NCBI GenBank assembly: GCA_032690845.1
Contig: CM064430.1
Location: 3,520,949-3,584,948, forward strand
Length of the DNA: 64,000 bases
From: Eleusine coracana subsp. coracana
Lineage: Eukaryota; Streptophyta; Magnoliopsida; Poales; Poaceae
Direction of reading: 5' to 3'
This document shows, in pieces, positions 45,301 through 58,129 of the stretch. Under the pieces are notes generated by a model. The model was not told the DNA's origin. It searched no databases and saw only the letters and a program-made list of their open reading frames with translations. Each line of letters begins with the position of its first letter. The stretch's first letter is position 1. The position numbers and the translations under genes are program-made.

Positions 45301-48300
45301 ATGTCAGACTCCTTAACATCAAAAATTGGAGGGACTAACAAAGAAAACTTTGGTGATGTTTATGATATGAATGCTGGCTCTATGGGCTTGATAGGATTGG
45401 AGAACCTTGGAAATACTTGCTTTATGAACAGTTCAATTCAGTGTTTGGCTCACACACCAAAGCTTGTTGATTATTTCCTTGGTGATTATGCCAAAGATAT
45501 AAATCGTACTAATCCATTGGGACTGAATGTATGTCGATTCTTTCATTAACATTTTTTCCCTTGAAATAATTAGATATTGTTTACTGACTCTTCCTGTAAC
45601 TAGGGTGAACTTGCTTTGGCATTTGGAGAATTGTTGAGGAGCTTATGGGGCATTGACGGAAAACCAGTCGCACCACATCATTTCAAGTCAAAAATTGCCT
45701 GTTTTTCTCCACAATTCAGTGGCTTCAATCAGCATGACTCACAGGAGCTTCTTGCATTTTTATTGGATGGTCTCCATGAAGATCTTAACCAGGTTAAGTG
45801 CAAACCATATGAAGAAGCTAAGGATGCAAGTGACCGTCCTGACGAAGAAGTAGCAGATGAGTACTGGAACAACCATTTAGCTCGCAACGACTCTGTGATA
45901 GTTGATATTTGCCATGTAAGTCATATCCCTAGTATTTAAACTCTCCACTCTCTAAGATAATGGTATCCTTGTATGTATCATCTGATTTCATGAATAGAAA
46001 TTGGCTCTAATTGTTACATATTACATAATGAAAGGAATTGCCCTATTTTGTTGCAAAGGCATTTTTAGCAGATCTTGTGAAAAATAAGGGCCGAGATTAA
46101 AGCATCTACTTGATTTCTAACTTTCTAGCATTTAAGAAAAGGTACATAACTGCACATAAAAGTAACCTCAGCAAGTAATCATTTTCTTTTATATAATTTA
46201 TCACTGTGACATTGGATGCATCTGGCTATATTTTTTGTTGCGTTATAAACTGAGCTATTTTGCAAGGTTTTGTTTCAGTGTATTTGTACTATATTGGTGG
46301 TGTTAAAGTATTATTATTATCTCATTGCAGGGACAATACAAATCTACATTGACTTGTCCTACTTGCAGCAAAAGATCTGTCACTTTTGATCCATTCATGT
46401 ATTTATCTTTGCCTGTACCTTCCACGGCACAGAGGACAATGACTGTAACAGTTTTCAGCACTGATGGTAGCAGAGGACGATGCTCACATGATGTCAGCGT
46501 GCCAAAGTTTGGGACCCTTAGTGATCTTGTTCAGGCTTTAAGCATTGCTTGTTCACTTGGAGATGATGAATTTCTACTAGTTACGGAGGTGTGATTTCCC
46601 TTGCCCATTTGTCCTTTTGAACTGTTGGAATTTCAAAGCTAGTGTAAACAACATAAAGTTCTTTAGCTCTTTCACTTACTGGAACGTACTATGCAGGTAT
46701 ATAATAACTGCATCATTCGATACCTGGAGGAGCCCTCAGACTCTGTTTCATTGCTGAGGGATGGAGACAAGCTGGCAGCATACCGTCTACCCAAAAAATA
46801 CGAGAAATCCCCACTTGTGGTTTTTACCCACCAACATTCTGATGAGTAAGCACGAAGCAGAACCAGTTGTATTAATATAACTAAACCTTTGCTTTAATGA
46901 TGCATTGAAATGAAACAAATGACACAGTTCATGAACTTTATGCGTTATGGTAACATTAGATTTGCTTTTCCTTGTATCCAGGCATTCTAGTGCTGATAAT
47001 GTGGTGCTGGGAGTGAAAGAATTTGAGGCCCCCCTTTTGACAGCCCTTCCAGAGATGGTCAATGGATTATCCCTTCGGAGTATCTACCGCAAGTTGTTGA
47101 ATCCATTTCTACTTCCCAAAGGGACTGTTTCGCCTAAGGATCATGTAGGGTCTAATGATAACTCTACAGACTTGATGGATACAACACCTTCTGATTCAGA
47201 CAGTAGTTTCTGGAACTCTCAATTGGAAGATGACCCTGAAAGCAACCACTGCAGTGCCAGTGAGTGTGAAATAATGGAAGGACCCAGTAAGTTATACGAG
47301 GGAACAGTTGACTCCAATAAGGATGTGCATATGGAAGAGTTTGAATTTTATCTGAAAAACGATAAGGGTGATGGCCAGCAGCAGAAAATAGAAATTGATG
47401 AGCTGGATTTACTTAAGACATCACAAAACAGGTTGCAAGTGAATGTCCTCTGGAAAAAAATCGCGCTAAGAAAGTATGAGACTTCAGTGCTGAACAATCT
47501 ACCTGAGATTCACAAGCTTGAGCTTGTTCCGAAAGGAACTGAAGATTCTGTTGCACTACCTGGTTGTCTGGAAGCCTTTCTAAAAGAGGAACCATTGGGA
47601 CCAGAAGACATGTGGTGAGTATACCTATGGAACAACTGTATGCCTTTTTTGCTTAACTATTTGCAGAATAACCTTCTTTACATTCTTCTTTTGTTGTCAT
47701 GAATCCTTTTTGAAACCATATTCTTTGCATGAATCATTGTTACACTGATAGTCCAAGTATAACACTTATGCATAGAGTTGCAAATAAATACATCATAAAT
47801 GCAAAATGTCTCCTTGAGGTGTTATTTGCTAGTTATTCAGTCGTTCAAAATTGAAATAGTACTGTCAGTATCATAAATGAGACCCACCTCATTGTCTCCT
47901 TGTTAATCAGGTACTGCCCTTGCTGCAAAATGCATCAACAAGCGATGAAGAAATTAGATCTCTGGAGGCTGCCTGAAGTTCTGGTGATCCATCTCAAAAG
48001 GTTCTCCTATACTCAGTTCACAAGGAACAAGCTGGAGACATTTGTAGATTTCCCCATCAGTGATTTAGATCTGTCGCCATATATGTCTGACAAGAGCAAG
48101 CAACCAAACAGCCATTATCGCTTGTATGCTATTAGCAACCACTATGGAAACATGGGAGGGGGGCATTACACCGCCAGCATCTATGTAAGTCTTTTTGTGC
48201 TCTTTACATGCAGTAGCATTTTGTTCTCTTGATTAATGAGCACGGTTTGTTGATGAGATGTTTTAATTCTGACATATTCAATCTTTCTGTAGCATGAGCA

Positions 48301-48403
48301 AGGGAAGGGGTGGTATAAGTTTGATGATGACCGGGTGACTCCTATGAGTGAAGAGAGCATAAAGACGTCAGCTGCTTATGTTCTGTTCTACAGACGAGAG
48401 TGA
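42311..48403 (+). CDS. Ubiquitin-specific protease, UBP8 / USP4-15 type
   Basis: Cysteine protease that removes ubiquitin from substrates. Twelve exons join in frame to 866 aa: 42311-42420, 42515-42733, 44673-44799, 44882-44941, 45021-45113, 45274-45528, 45604-45915, 46331-46588, 46697-46845, 46982-47614, 47911-48184 and 48293-48403. The N-terminal region has a DUSP-like RWW start (residues 37-110) and a ubiquitin-like part (about 130-215). The Cys box GLENLGNTCFMNSSIQC holds catalytic Cys252, and the His box YGNMGGGHYTASIY holds His824. CPTC (401-404) and CPCC (741-744) form the zinc site. A long acidic, Ser-rich insert (about 560-640) separates the two catalytic halves, as in USP4/15 and plant UBP5/8-10. 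The C-terminus ends right after the catalytic domain. Intron 2 (42734-44672) is the largest. Confidence 0.95.
44524..44619. mobile_element. Short Stowaway-like MITE in UBP intron 2
   Basis: CCCTCCGTTTAAAC at the left and the inverted GAGAACGGAGGGAG at the right bound about 95 bp with an internal inverted GAACTAGAGTT-type core. The right flank is TA. The left end is less well conserved, so the exact border is uncertain. Confidence 0.6.
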
Positions 48404-50280
48404 TCATGCAACTGCAGTGTGGAAACATTTTTTTTGCAGGTGTCTTGGCAACTCCAGATTTTCCTTACATATTCTTTTTTCTTTTACCATATATCGGCAC
48501 TTGAATCTTTCAAGTCACCCTAACCTATAATGCAACAGTATGTACAGATTCAATTGCCAACTAGTAGAGAACAAAATACCTGCTGGCTGATGCAATATTC
48601 TTTCCCCAACTGACAATATTCTTTGGTTCCAGTACATGGCTCGGGCCCATATTGTAATTACTCCGACCGATCAATGAAGGGTCAGCGCAATTCTTTCGTC
48701 ATTGCTCGCCAAAATTCTCGCCGAGTATTCGGATTGATGTAACAGCTCTGTGAATTAACTCCACGTGATCTGTTCTTGTCCCCAATGGCTTCGTGGTGAC
48801 CGTGACACCACAGCCGCTCCTGTGAATCGCGATTTGCAATCTTCAGTCAGTTGGACATTGACGTGGTGATCATTGAAGGCGTGAAAAAACCCTCGTCCTG
48901 CAGAGTGACTTTTTGGACCAGCAACATTAGTGCGATCATCATGGATCCTGACCCGTCTCCAAAATCCTACTATTATTTGACAAGGTACATTAGACGAGTG
49001 CTCCTGTGCTGTTAGGATGGAATAGCCAGCGTTATGCTTAGACAAATATTCTGCCCTATCTGGAACCATCACCTTTTCTGCGTAGGACCAGACCAGGTGG
49101 GCTGAGCATCGGTCCTTTATGTGTACAGGGTGTCCGTGGACAGTGTACCGAGTGACAAGTCCGTGGGCAGGTATAATGACGAATAGAAGCAGATCTTCAT
49201 AAGCAAGCTAATGAACTTCCTGATATTGCTGTTATTGACAAGCATCTATCCATTCGATTCGAGTACATGCTAATTCAACGCTGGCCCATAAAACTTGATG
49301 CCGACATGATATTACTTCATCTTTTAGAAGAAAAAAAAAGACATATATAGCTTTCGCACGTGTGACGTGTGATATTTTTGCGATGCTGTTTTTTCTGTCC
49401 GAGAAATGAAGGGGAAAGTGAGCTGAAAACTCTTCTTCTTGCTCCTCCAACCATCGTTATTCCGGGACCTCTTTCCCATTATCTAGAAAAATCTGAAGAG
49501 CCTGATGAAGAATTCCTGAACCCTGGGCAAGAGCAGAAAGACGATTCGACGGACAGGTGAGGAGAGACACAGGGGGGTGGATGTGTAAGGCTAGAGGCCA
49601 CATGACACGATTGCTGGTGTCCTTGCGTTCATGAAGGTCAGGTCGATGATTGGATCGGATGCCCCAACAAGTGAGGCAAAGGGCGACGGGAGACCCCCAC
49701 CTCCTGACGGGCGACCAACAAGCATGCGATGGCTGGGATAAGACTGCGTCGTTGTCCTCCTCCTTGCCGTACGCCCCCCAGCATGAGTACGCTGGCGGTA
49801 ACTTTATGTTTGCTGTGGTAACTTTGGATTTGTTGTGGTAAATCTGTACTACTTTTGATAACTAGGAAGCAGAACATAGACTACTGTAAAAATCTATTTT
49901 CTATAATAATTCTGTGAAATAACTCAAATCTTAAAAAATAGTTCCCCCTAATTGTATAAAATAATATTCTAATTTAGGTGTTTATCCTACATTCATATAT
50001 ATTTAGAAACGGGAATATATCTCAATATTCTAGTCGTTGCTGCCCCGCTCTCCCTATTCATATTTTCTCATAATAAGGGTTTTGGCAGCTACCCTAAATT
50101 CGCTTTTTCGTAGATAGTCTTAGTTCGAGCTACTGCTTCTTCCTTCGAGTTAGAGTGCCCAATGCTAATATTCTCAAAATGTATATAGTTGTTCTTTATT
50201 ACAAGCATTTCAAGGCAAACACCCACAAACTGAGAGCAAACAAATCAGTCACTCATTATTCTAGTTCTCAATTCTATTAC
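48404..50280. other. UBP 3' UTR and intergenic DNA
   Basis: The first few hundred bases should be the UBP 3' UTR. An open frame at 49369-49560 (+), with a Glu- and Asp-rich end, reads somewhat like protein but matches nothing I know and has no partner exons. Confidence 0.45.
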
Positions 50281-50394
50281 TAAATTGTCATCTATTATGG
50301 ACAAAAATATCCATGACTGTAGTTTCAAGTACATGACAATCCCAATTGATTTGAGGTTTGACCTCTCCTTTTGCAGCATTGACCAAAAACGAAT

Positions 50395-50640
50395 CTAATC
50401 ATTAAAAACCAAGTCATTTCTATTAAGCCAAATTACCCACAACATACTACAAGTTTTACCAATAACTCCATGCAACCATGAACTGACTATGCTAGTTGGA
50501 GTTTGAAGGTTAAAAGAAACTTGAACAATCCTCAAAATGAATCTAGTTAAATGACATTCAAAGAAAAAGTGTTGTGTAGTTTCATCCATATTACACAAAC
50601 GACATTTTAAACTTCCCTAGAGTCATATATGTAGTCACTT
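50395..50640 (-). mobile_element. LINE-type remnant, RT zinc-binding region
   Basis: The minus-strand frame reads CRLCNMDETTQHFFFECHLT, then a Trp-containing hydrophobic stretch and LWVIWLNRNDLVFND. The CxxC, His and Cys spacing with WLNRND is the signature of the zf-RVT region downstream of the reverse transcriptase in plant non-LTR retrotransposons. Only this piece is present and the frame stops at both sides, so it is a dead fragment. Confidence 0.7.
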
Positions 50641-51128
50641 TCCTTGAAATCAACAAATACTCACGTAAAATTACTTCCAAATAACCTCCAAGTACGCTAT
50701 ATGCGTTTACACATACATAGTTGTCGGAGTGCATATTAGGCGAAAACAGTGCAAACGTTAGCTAGAAACGTGAATGCCGAACCAAACATGTGCACAGCGC
50801 TGGCTCGCTCGGGCAGCACAGTGACTGGCAGTATAGACTATAGAGGGCATGAAGCAAGCTTACTCGACTGTGTAGGTGTAGCTGCTGACCAGGCCAGGGC
50901 GTGGGCAAGGCCCCTGCCATCCCATTCCCAAACACACATACGCGTGCTCTGTTCATGCCAAGCTGTCGCCTCGCACGCCATGTTGGAGCATCTAGCTTCT
51001 AGGTAGCCCCCGCCCTACCTGCCATTGCCTCTCTTTCCCATCCTCCTTCCCGTGCCACTCTCCCTGCAACAAGTCACGATACTGCAGTGTCAGAAAAAAA
51101 AAATAGAGCAAGATCATGTTCAGGCCCA

Positions 51129-51151
51129 GAGAGAGAGAGAGAGAGAGAGAG
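51129..51151. repeat. (GA)n microsatellite
   Basis: Uninterrupted GA dinucleotides about 2.65 kb upstream of the YABBY start. Confidence 0.9.
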
Positions 51152-51287
51152 GGTGAGGCAGAGGTAGGTCGTGCATGCATGTACCTGAATTAATTATATT
51201 GTTAGCACTCTAGGTTACTGTTTGAGAGCAATGTCCCCACTTTACCTTATTTTTTTTGTCTCAAAAAAAAACTTTACCTGATTTCTA

Positions 51288-51485
51288 CTCCCTTCATCCC
51301 ATATTAGTACTTAATTATCATCCTACACTCTTTTAGTTTTTTTAATTTATATCTCAATGTACCTTTTTATCTTTCTAATACATCTATATATCTCTACTTC
51401 TTGTTTTCTATACACGTACCTCTTTTACTTCTTTTTAATCTTCATATTCAAATCCAAAACGACAAGTAATATAGGATAGAGGGAG
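51288..51485. mobile_element. Stowaway MITE
   Basis: Ends CTCCCTTCATCCCATATTA and the inverted CTCCCTCTATCCTATATTA, with TA on both sides (51286-51287 and 51486-51487). The element is 198 bp with an AT-rich interior. Confidence 0.88.
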
Positions 51486-53801
51486 TACATGGAAAAATTG
51501 CATTGCACAGGCCATTAGCAGCCGATAATAGATGTGGACAGATCATGGTTTGTAATGCTTCTTTTTTTAAGTGTAATTGTTCGCGAAGGCCGTGAATTGA
51601 AACTTCAGGAGCTGCTTCCACGCCTGAGAAAACAATTCAGAAACAAACTGAAGTAAATTGTACTAGTAGTAATGTAGTCTAAGTGGCTTGCATTGGTTAG
51701 CTAGCTTGAAAAAAAATGGACTTTTTCGTGTTGCAAAATTTGTTCTCAATGAGGAATCAAATGCAATTTTTCGTTTCTCCGCTCTTAAAATTTTGATAAA
51801 TGTGCAACACTGTTAACTTAGTTTAGACCTGGTGTACAATATACCGCTGAGATTTTGATTATGCTGGACAACAACAACAAAAAATTTACGAGCAAGGGCA
51901 GGTGCTCTGCCATTCATTTTGGTTAGGCTGGACAACAATGCCAATGAATGAATATTAGTACTACAAGGGAGGATCAGAAAGATTCAAATCATGAACTGTT
52001 CCATGCCCATGCTTACTGAAGGGAGAGAAATCATTTATAAATTTATGTGAGGTAGGGTCTATAGGAACTCAAAGGAATGCACAGACACAGTAGTAAGACG
52101 CGGATTCTAGTGTAAGGGAGTAGAACCAGGTTAACTGAGAACTAGTGTTGGTTAGGCACCCATCTTGTCAGTCTGAAACCTGATGAGACTGAGAGGATCC
52201 AATCTGTCCAATTGAGGTGACATTTCCTGAGCAGAGGAATCATCCAACAAGCAGCCGGCACATCCTGCCACATGGTACCATTGCTTCCTCCATTTGCACA
52301 AATTGCTTCAGGGACACGCCCAAAGGTGCGCAGGTGATTCTAATTTCCAAGCATCTGGGCCATTTAAATCTTCTTTTGGGCAGAAAGCCACTTGAATAGA
52401 TCAAAAATATATCACATATTGTTGACTTTCTACGAAAATAGACTAGTACATCAAATGCAAGGTAGTCTTTACAAAACGAAGTCACGAATGACTAAGAGAA
52501 AGTATATTTCTAATATTATTACTAATATCATTATTTTCCTTCTTTTAGTAAAATTTCAGCAGTAACTTTTCCTATTACATTGTTCTTGTGGGCAGGAACC
52601 TTTTGAAAGAAAGTTAAACTTCTTTCCCACATTCTTATTTGCAAGTAGAGACATGAACTGAACTTTGACCATTAGCATATATTTGTTGTCTGTTTATTTG
52701 TGCATATACGCACAATTAGTGCATCTCAATAAAAGAAGATTAGACGGTTCACTTTACATTTTATACAAGGATGCAAAGTGAAATTTTCATTTTTGTACTG
52801 TATATATGTATGTCCTCAAAGTAAAAAAGATGCATGCGACCCTTGAAAATAGCAAATGTTAAACATGTGTTCCTGCAATCTGTATATATAGTACCTTATT
52901 AAATTACTATTTATTCCTTTTCATGATCCTGATTTGTCATGCAACTAATGGTCAGTCGTTGTTCCTTTTCCTAGCATTTTGGATTGACAGGGGCAGCGAT
53001 CCATCCTGATGTACATGTCCAGAGTCACTAGTAATAAAAAAAACTTAAGTGCATGAACTTCTTTCACCTTGATGTACTATTTACAGAGTCTCTTCAGTGA
53101 TAAACTCTTGGCATGGATGTTTCACGCATTGTGTCAATGCAAATATATAGTTTCTTTTATTTTCTCTTTTAAACATATTCTGATATAATAATTCTCACAG
53201 ATTTACTTTTTTAGTGAAGGTTATGGCAATTTATTAGTTTGGAATTAATGCCGCAAATAGGTTAGCCATTTGAGTTACAACGAACAAACAAAGGGAAAAT
53301 GAAGACAAAAGAAATACCTGCAAAGCCCCTAACGGTATTGCAGTGGACTAAACAAAATTCCCAACGAAGCCGAGCCGCTTGGCAGACCATCCCTTACCAG
53401 TTGCCACCCATTCTCCTAATCCTGGCTAGCTTGTGTAACAACGTTGTCCACTGGTTGCTGTAACCCCCCATTTTTCTTGATCTTTCCAACCTCTTGCACT
53501 CAGAGGCACTGTCCTCCCACGGGACAACCCACCAAACAACTTTTCTTCTCCCTGCTTCTGCCCCCACTAAGGGCAGTCTGCTATCCTCTCTCTTGTGGCA
53601 TACTGTTGTTGCTTCTTCCACAAACCTCCCAATCCATATCATAGACAGCCAAAGGTCAGAGGAAACTTGGCTATATACTCGTTCCCTAATCTTCCATATA
53701 TAGGGTAGAGCAACATCGTTTTGTTCATTCATATCTCCTCTTGCTTTGCTTTTCTTCCTCCTTCTAGATCTCACCTTATTAAGGACGGCAAGATCAGGGA
53801 A

Positions 53802-53879
53802 ATGTCAGCCCTTTTTGCACCCGAGCATGTTTGCTATGTCAATTGCAACTATTGCAACACGATCCTTGTGGTACAATCT

Positions 53880-53915
<36 letters not shown>

Positions 53916-55101
53916 GCTTATGAGATCTGTAGTAAGTTTATATTTGTTTTTTAATTATGGGGAGAAGCTAGTCTATGTCAGGTAGGTATCACGTACGCAT
54001 GAGGGGGGAGATCGTTCTATGATTCCAAATTTTCCATATTGGTTACACCTTAGCTTATCTTTCAAAAGAAATCTCACTCCCTGCTACTTCAAATCCAAAT
54101 ACGAAATATGTTTCTGAGTAAATTCTTAAGCGCACATGCTAACAGATAACTGCACCCCAAATTTGGCATCATGAAATATCAAGTAGAGGAGAAATATATA
54201 CTAATGTGTGTCTGTAATCTCCTGGAGTTAATAAAAGGAGCTATAGAGCATAAATATTTTTTGAGTCCTTTTCCGATTCGTAATAAATTGTTATCCCCTT
54301 CTCTATACAAAGGTTAATATACCAATTGGTATTTTGTAAACATGAAAATTGTAGTATTTTCTTAAACATCCTCTCATCTACTTTTTATGCATAGTTTTTG
54401 GCTCCCAAAAGGAATTGTTTCCTTTTAGGTTTTTATGAGATCCATGCAATCCAACACTTACACAATAATGTTATTTTAGCTCAAACTAATCTAAACTAAA
54501 GTCTGTGATATATGTCTCCCATAATCTCCACGTGGTAATGTGGATTGACTCGTAATCAACGAGCTGTCTAGATTTTTTTTTTCAGAAGCAAAGCTTTAAA
54601 TAAAGAATAGAGAACACCCCTATTGCATGGGATACCCACTTGTGATTTCTCTAAGCCCTCCTTATCTAGCAGCAGATGCCAAACTATATCTTCATGGTTG
54701 CCTGACACAATCATTTCAGGCTCTCAACTTTAGATGCACGCAGATGATTAAAGCCTCTTTATTAAGTATTGCTTTAATAGTCTCCCATGCGATAATAAGT
54801 TAGCGTACCATGCATATTAGCTCCTCTTCTACACATGTGAGAGAATTGAAATTTTATCATACTCCATAATAACAATAAAAAAATGAGTGTGGCGACAGCC
54901 TTCCCTCTCATTCTGCACATGTGCAGAGCGAAGTGGATCTGTTGGTCATGTCATTTTCCCCTTTCTTGATGTTTGCGCAGGTGGGGATCTAGTTTAGGTG
55001 TGTGTAATGTTGCGCTGAAAGAGAGATCGAGGATGACATGAACTTTTTAACTGTAAAGATACGGTCACTTTTTCTCATTTTATTATGCTCACTATTCACA
55101 C

Positions 55102-55137
<36 letters not shown>

Positions 55138-58129
55138 TTCAATAGCTCCAGCCTCCTGCAGTCCTGCTTGCTGATGAGGGGGGGATCAATGCACGCAGGA
55201 AATAGTTATATGTCCACCATCTACAGGCAGAGCAACAGTGAGCTTGACCGGCCTCGATCTAAAGGTAGTAGACTAGTAAACGACACTTGAAAAAGGTCTT
55301 GCATGTAGTCAAAAGACGACATGGATATGAAGGCATGGTGCAACTTTCCCATTTCTTCGTAGGCGTTCAGCGTATGGGACCATGCACAGCCATGTTTCCT
55401 TCTTCTCTGTGTGTGAGAGAGAGCATTACTGAGCCTTACCGTCCGAGATCTTCTCATTCAAACCAGGACCTGTATGCTGTAAGAGGGGAACTCCTATACA
55501 TTTACTTGAATGCTAATATGTACCCCTGACGCTCCAAAAATTATCTATAGTTCATTTCCCTTGTGTGAAACGTCAACAATTGATCCGGAGGGAGAATTAT
55601 TCTCCCTCACTTATGTTATAAAATATATATTTTTGAATAAAATGAAATTGTTTCAGCCTCTGTAGCATATCTATATATACATCCCGACTCATTATTCTTT
55701 TCTGATGATTTTTAAAGAAACTCTGATTTTACTATTACTACATATATCATATCAGCTCACAAAACCTGAAAACTGATTAAAGCAACTGATGAATGAAATA
55801 TCAACACACAAAACAGAAAGTCCATTGCTTCTAAGAAGTCCATAGTTATCACCTCCAACACTTACACAACATGGTTTTATCCTCCCTTGCTTCCTCCTTT
55901 GGAAATTGTCTTAGACAATAAGTGCCTACAAAACTCTGCATAAATGATTTTATGGTTTGCCGTAGTAGCCAATATAGCAACATGAACCATCAAGCTTTTT
56001 TTTTCATTTTTAAGTCCTATCTCAAGCCAAACCCTCATCATATGAGATGCTCCTATTTACATTATATGCCTAATCAATATGGCATTGTATAAACTTACCA
56101 TAAACTGATATAGTGCTTATATATGTGCAGGTGAATGTGCCAAACAACTGTTCTTACAACATGGTGACCGTAAAATGTGGACACTGCACAATGGTGCTCT
56201 CCATGGATTTGAGTCCTTTTCACCAGGCACGCTCAGTTCAAGACAATCAGGTGCAAAACATGTCAAATTCGAAAAAAAAAAACTCATACTTTCAAGGGGA
56301 GCAGTTTTCATGGCAAAACATGGGATAATTTAAATACAAATATTTAACAGCGCAATGGAGCTTTGCTACCTGTTGAGATATATATCGATCTTTTTAGAAT
56401 CCAGATTACATACACATTATTTCTTATGGAATTTCCAAAAGATCATATTCGGCCATATATATGTCAAATGGTTGACAATTTCTACATACTATATGGGTTT
56501 ATTTTAGGTCCAGAACCGAGGTTTTCAGTGTAATAATTTTGGTAGCTATGAGCCACCTCCAAGAAATCCACGAACAGTGTCAACGTACTCCATGTCAAAC
56601 AATAATCAGCAGCAAGTACCAATTATAAGGCGTAAGTACAATCATTCTCTGAAACATTGACCTCAACATAGCTATTGTACCATCTAAATAAGTAAACCTA
56701 TATCCAGTCTCTCTATATGTATAGTTCGTTTTCCTCCGTGTTGGGAATACATAGTAATGTCATCTCTCATCTTATTTATTTCATTATTATGATCTGTTAA
56801 TAAAGTGTTTGCCTTATTTTTGTACGTTTCTAGCACCAGAGAAGAGGCAACGTGTTCCATCAGCATACAACAGATTCATCAAGTGAGACTTACAAGCCAC
56901 AACTATTTCTTAACATGAGTACTTCAATGATATTGTGTTAGATATATCAACACTAAACCCTAATAAAATTAGTAGCATACATGTCATCTTTACAAGTTGT
57001 CTTTTAGAAAAAAAAATCATTTTGCTTCTCTTCTGCCATCAAAAACAGAGTTCTCTGTAGCTAGCTTCTTTTGCATCTCACCTTTAGGAAATTTAAACTG
57101 TTTGTCTACATATAAGGTTAATCCTAATGGTCAGTTTCATTTTGATGTTTTCAAGAGTGTTATGTCATATTTATTAGTTTAAAATCATGAATGAAACCAT
57201 GGCTCCAATGCCTAGTTTGATTTTGGTGTTTCATCGCACTTACTTCTATATGGTTTTATTAGTTGTCTAAAGAATAAAATAAAATTACTCCTCTTCAATG
57301 CTAGTTTCATGGTGTTTCAATTTTAGGAAATAGTGTAGACCTAATTTCATCTAGATGAAACTCTTCTCATCTCTCTCTTTATAAATTTCTTGTCATGTCA
57401 CCAAATTTGCTTATGTGACATTTCATTTAATAAAAATAAAACTCTCATTGGGAGTAGCCTAAGATTTGAAACCGAAAACATATGTATAGATTGATTAGTT
57501 ATATGTTCAAACTATGAGTTTAATAAGCGTACCAGTGGACCATTATGACATTTACGGCTGGATCTCATAGTAAAACTAGAAAATTAAAATATTATAGAAA
57601 ATGGCACATGCATATATATCAGCGAACAATATACAAGTGGTGCACACATACATTGTAATCACAAAATATGGATTAAAAATCTAACTTATTCATGTTAAAG
57701 AATAATTCATAATTCAGTTTGTGTGACATTTCTTTCTTCGTTGTAATTAATTTGCAATTTTGCACTCATGTTTATACTTTATGCGGTCCTTAAGCACCTA
57801 ATAGCAGATGGTGCAATTAATTAAAATGGAACTTAATCCACTTGCTCGTATGTCAACAGGGAAGAAATACAAAGGATAAAGACGAGTAATCCAGAGATTA
57901 GCCACAGGGAGGCATTCAGTGCAGCAGCAAAAAATGTAAGTCTTGCATGATTAATTTTCTTTAAGTTAATAGGTTCATTTTCGAAATAAAAAAAACATCT
58001 AGTAACGCATAATACGCCCTAACACGATTGTGTGTATATGTGTTGTGTATTAACTGCGTACAGTGGGCTCACCTTCCTCGACTCCATTTCGGCCTGAGCG
58101 TCGCCGACGGCGGCGGCGGCAGCAATTAA
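53802..58129 (+). CDS. YABBY transcription factor (YAB2 / SH1-like)
   Basis: Plant-specific nuclear transcription factor. Six exons join in frame to 167 aa: 53802-53870, 56131-56250, 56508-56631, 56834-56882, 57860-57935 and 58064-58129. The N-terminal C2C2 zinc finger uses CNYC (15-18) and CGHC (39-42), within CYVNCNYCNTILV and VTVKCGHCTMVLSMDL. A variable Asn/Gln/Pro linker follows. The HMG-like YABBY domain starts at residue 105 (PPEKRQRVPSAYNRFIKEE, then [20 protein letters not shown]). The protein ends soon after the domain with GLSVADGGGGSN. Intron 1 is 2.26 kb and has two CT tracts. The short C-terminus and linker suggest the YAB2 clade, which holds the cereal SHATTERING1 genes; that orthology is inference. 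All splice sites seen are GT-AG, including the donor after exon 4 at 56883. Confidence 0.93.
53882..53913. repeat. (CT)n tract at the start of YABBY intron 1
   Basis: Begins about 12 bp after the exon 1 donor site and holds about 16 CT units. Such CT/GA runs can bind plant GAGA-binding (BPC) proteins. Confidence 0.9.
55104..55133. repeat. (CT)n tract within YABBY intron 1
   Basis: About 15 CT units, 1.2 kb downstream of the first intronic tract. Confidence 0.9.

Larger units (their letters stand above)
50641..53801. other. Upstream region of the YABBY gene
   Basis: No coding region. It contains a (GA)n tract, a Stowaway MITE and long AT-rich stretches. The last few hundred bp before 53802 should hold the YABBY promoter and leader; TATATA occurs at 53695-53702. 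Confidence 0.5.
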
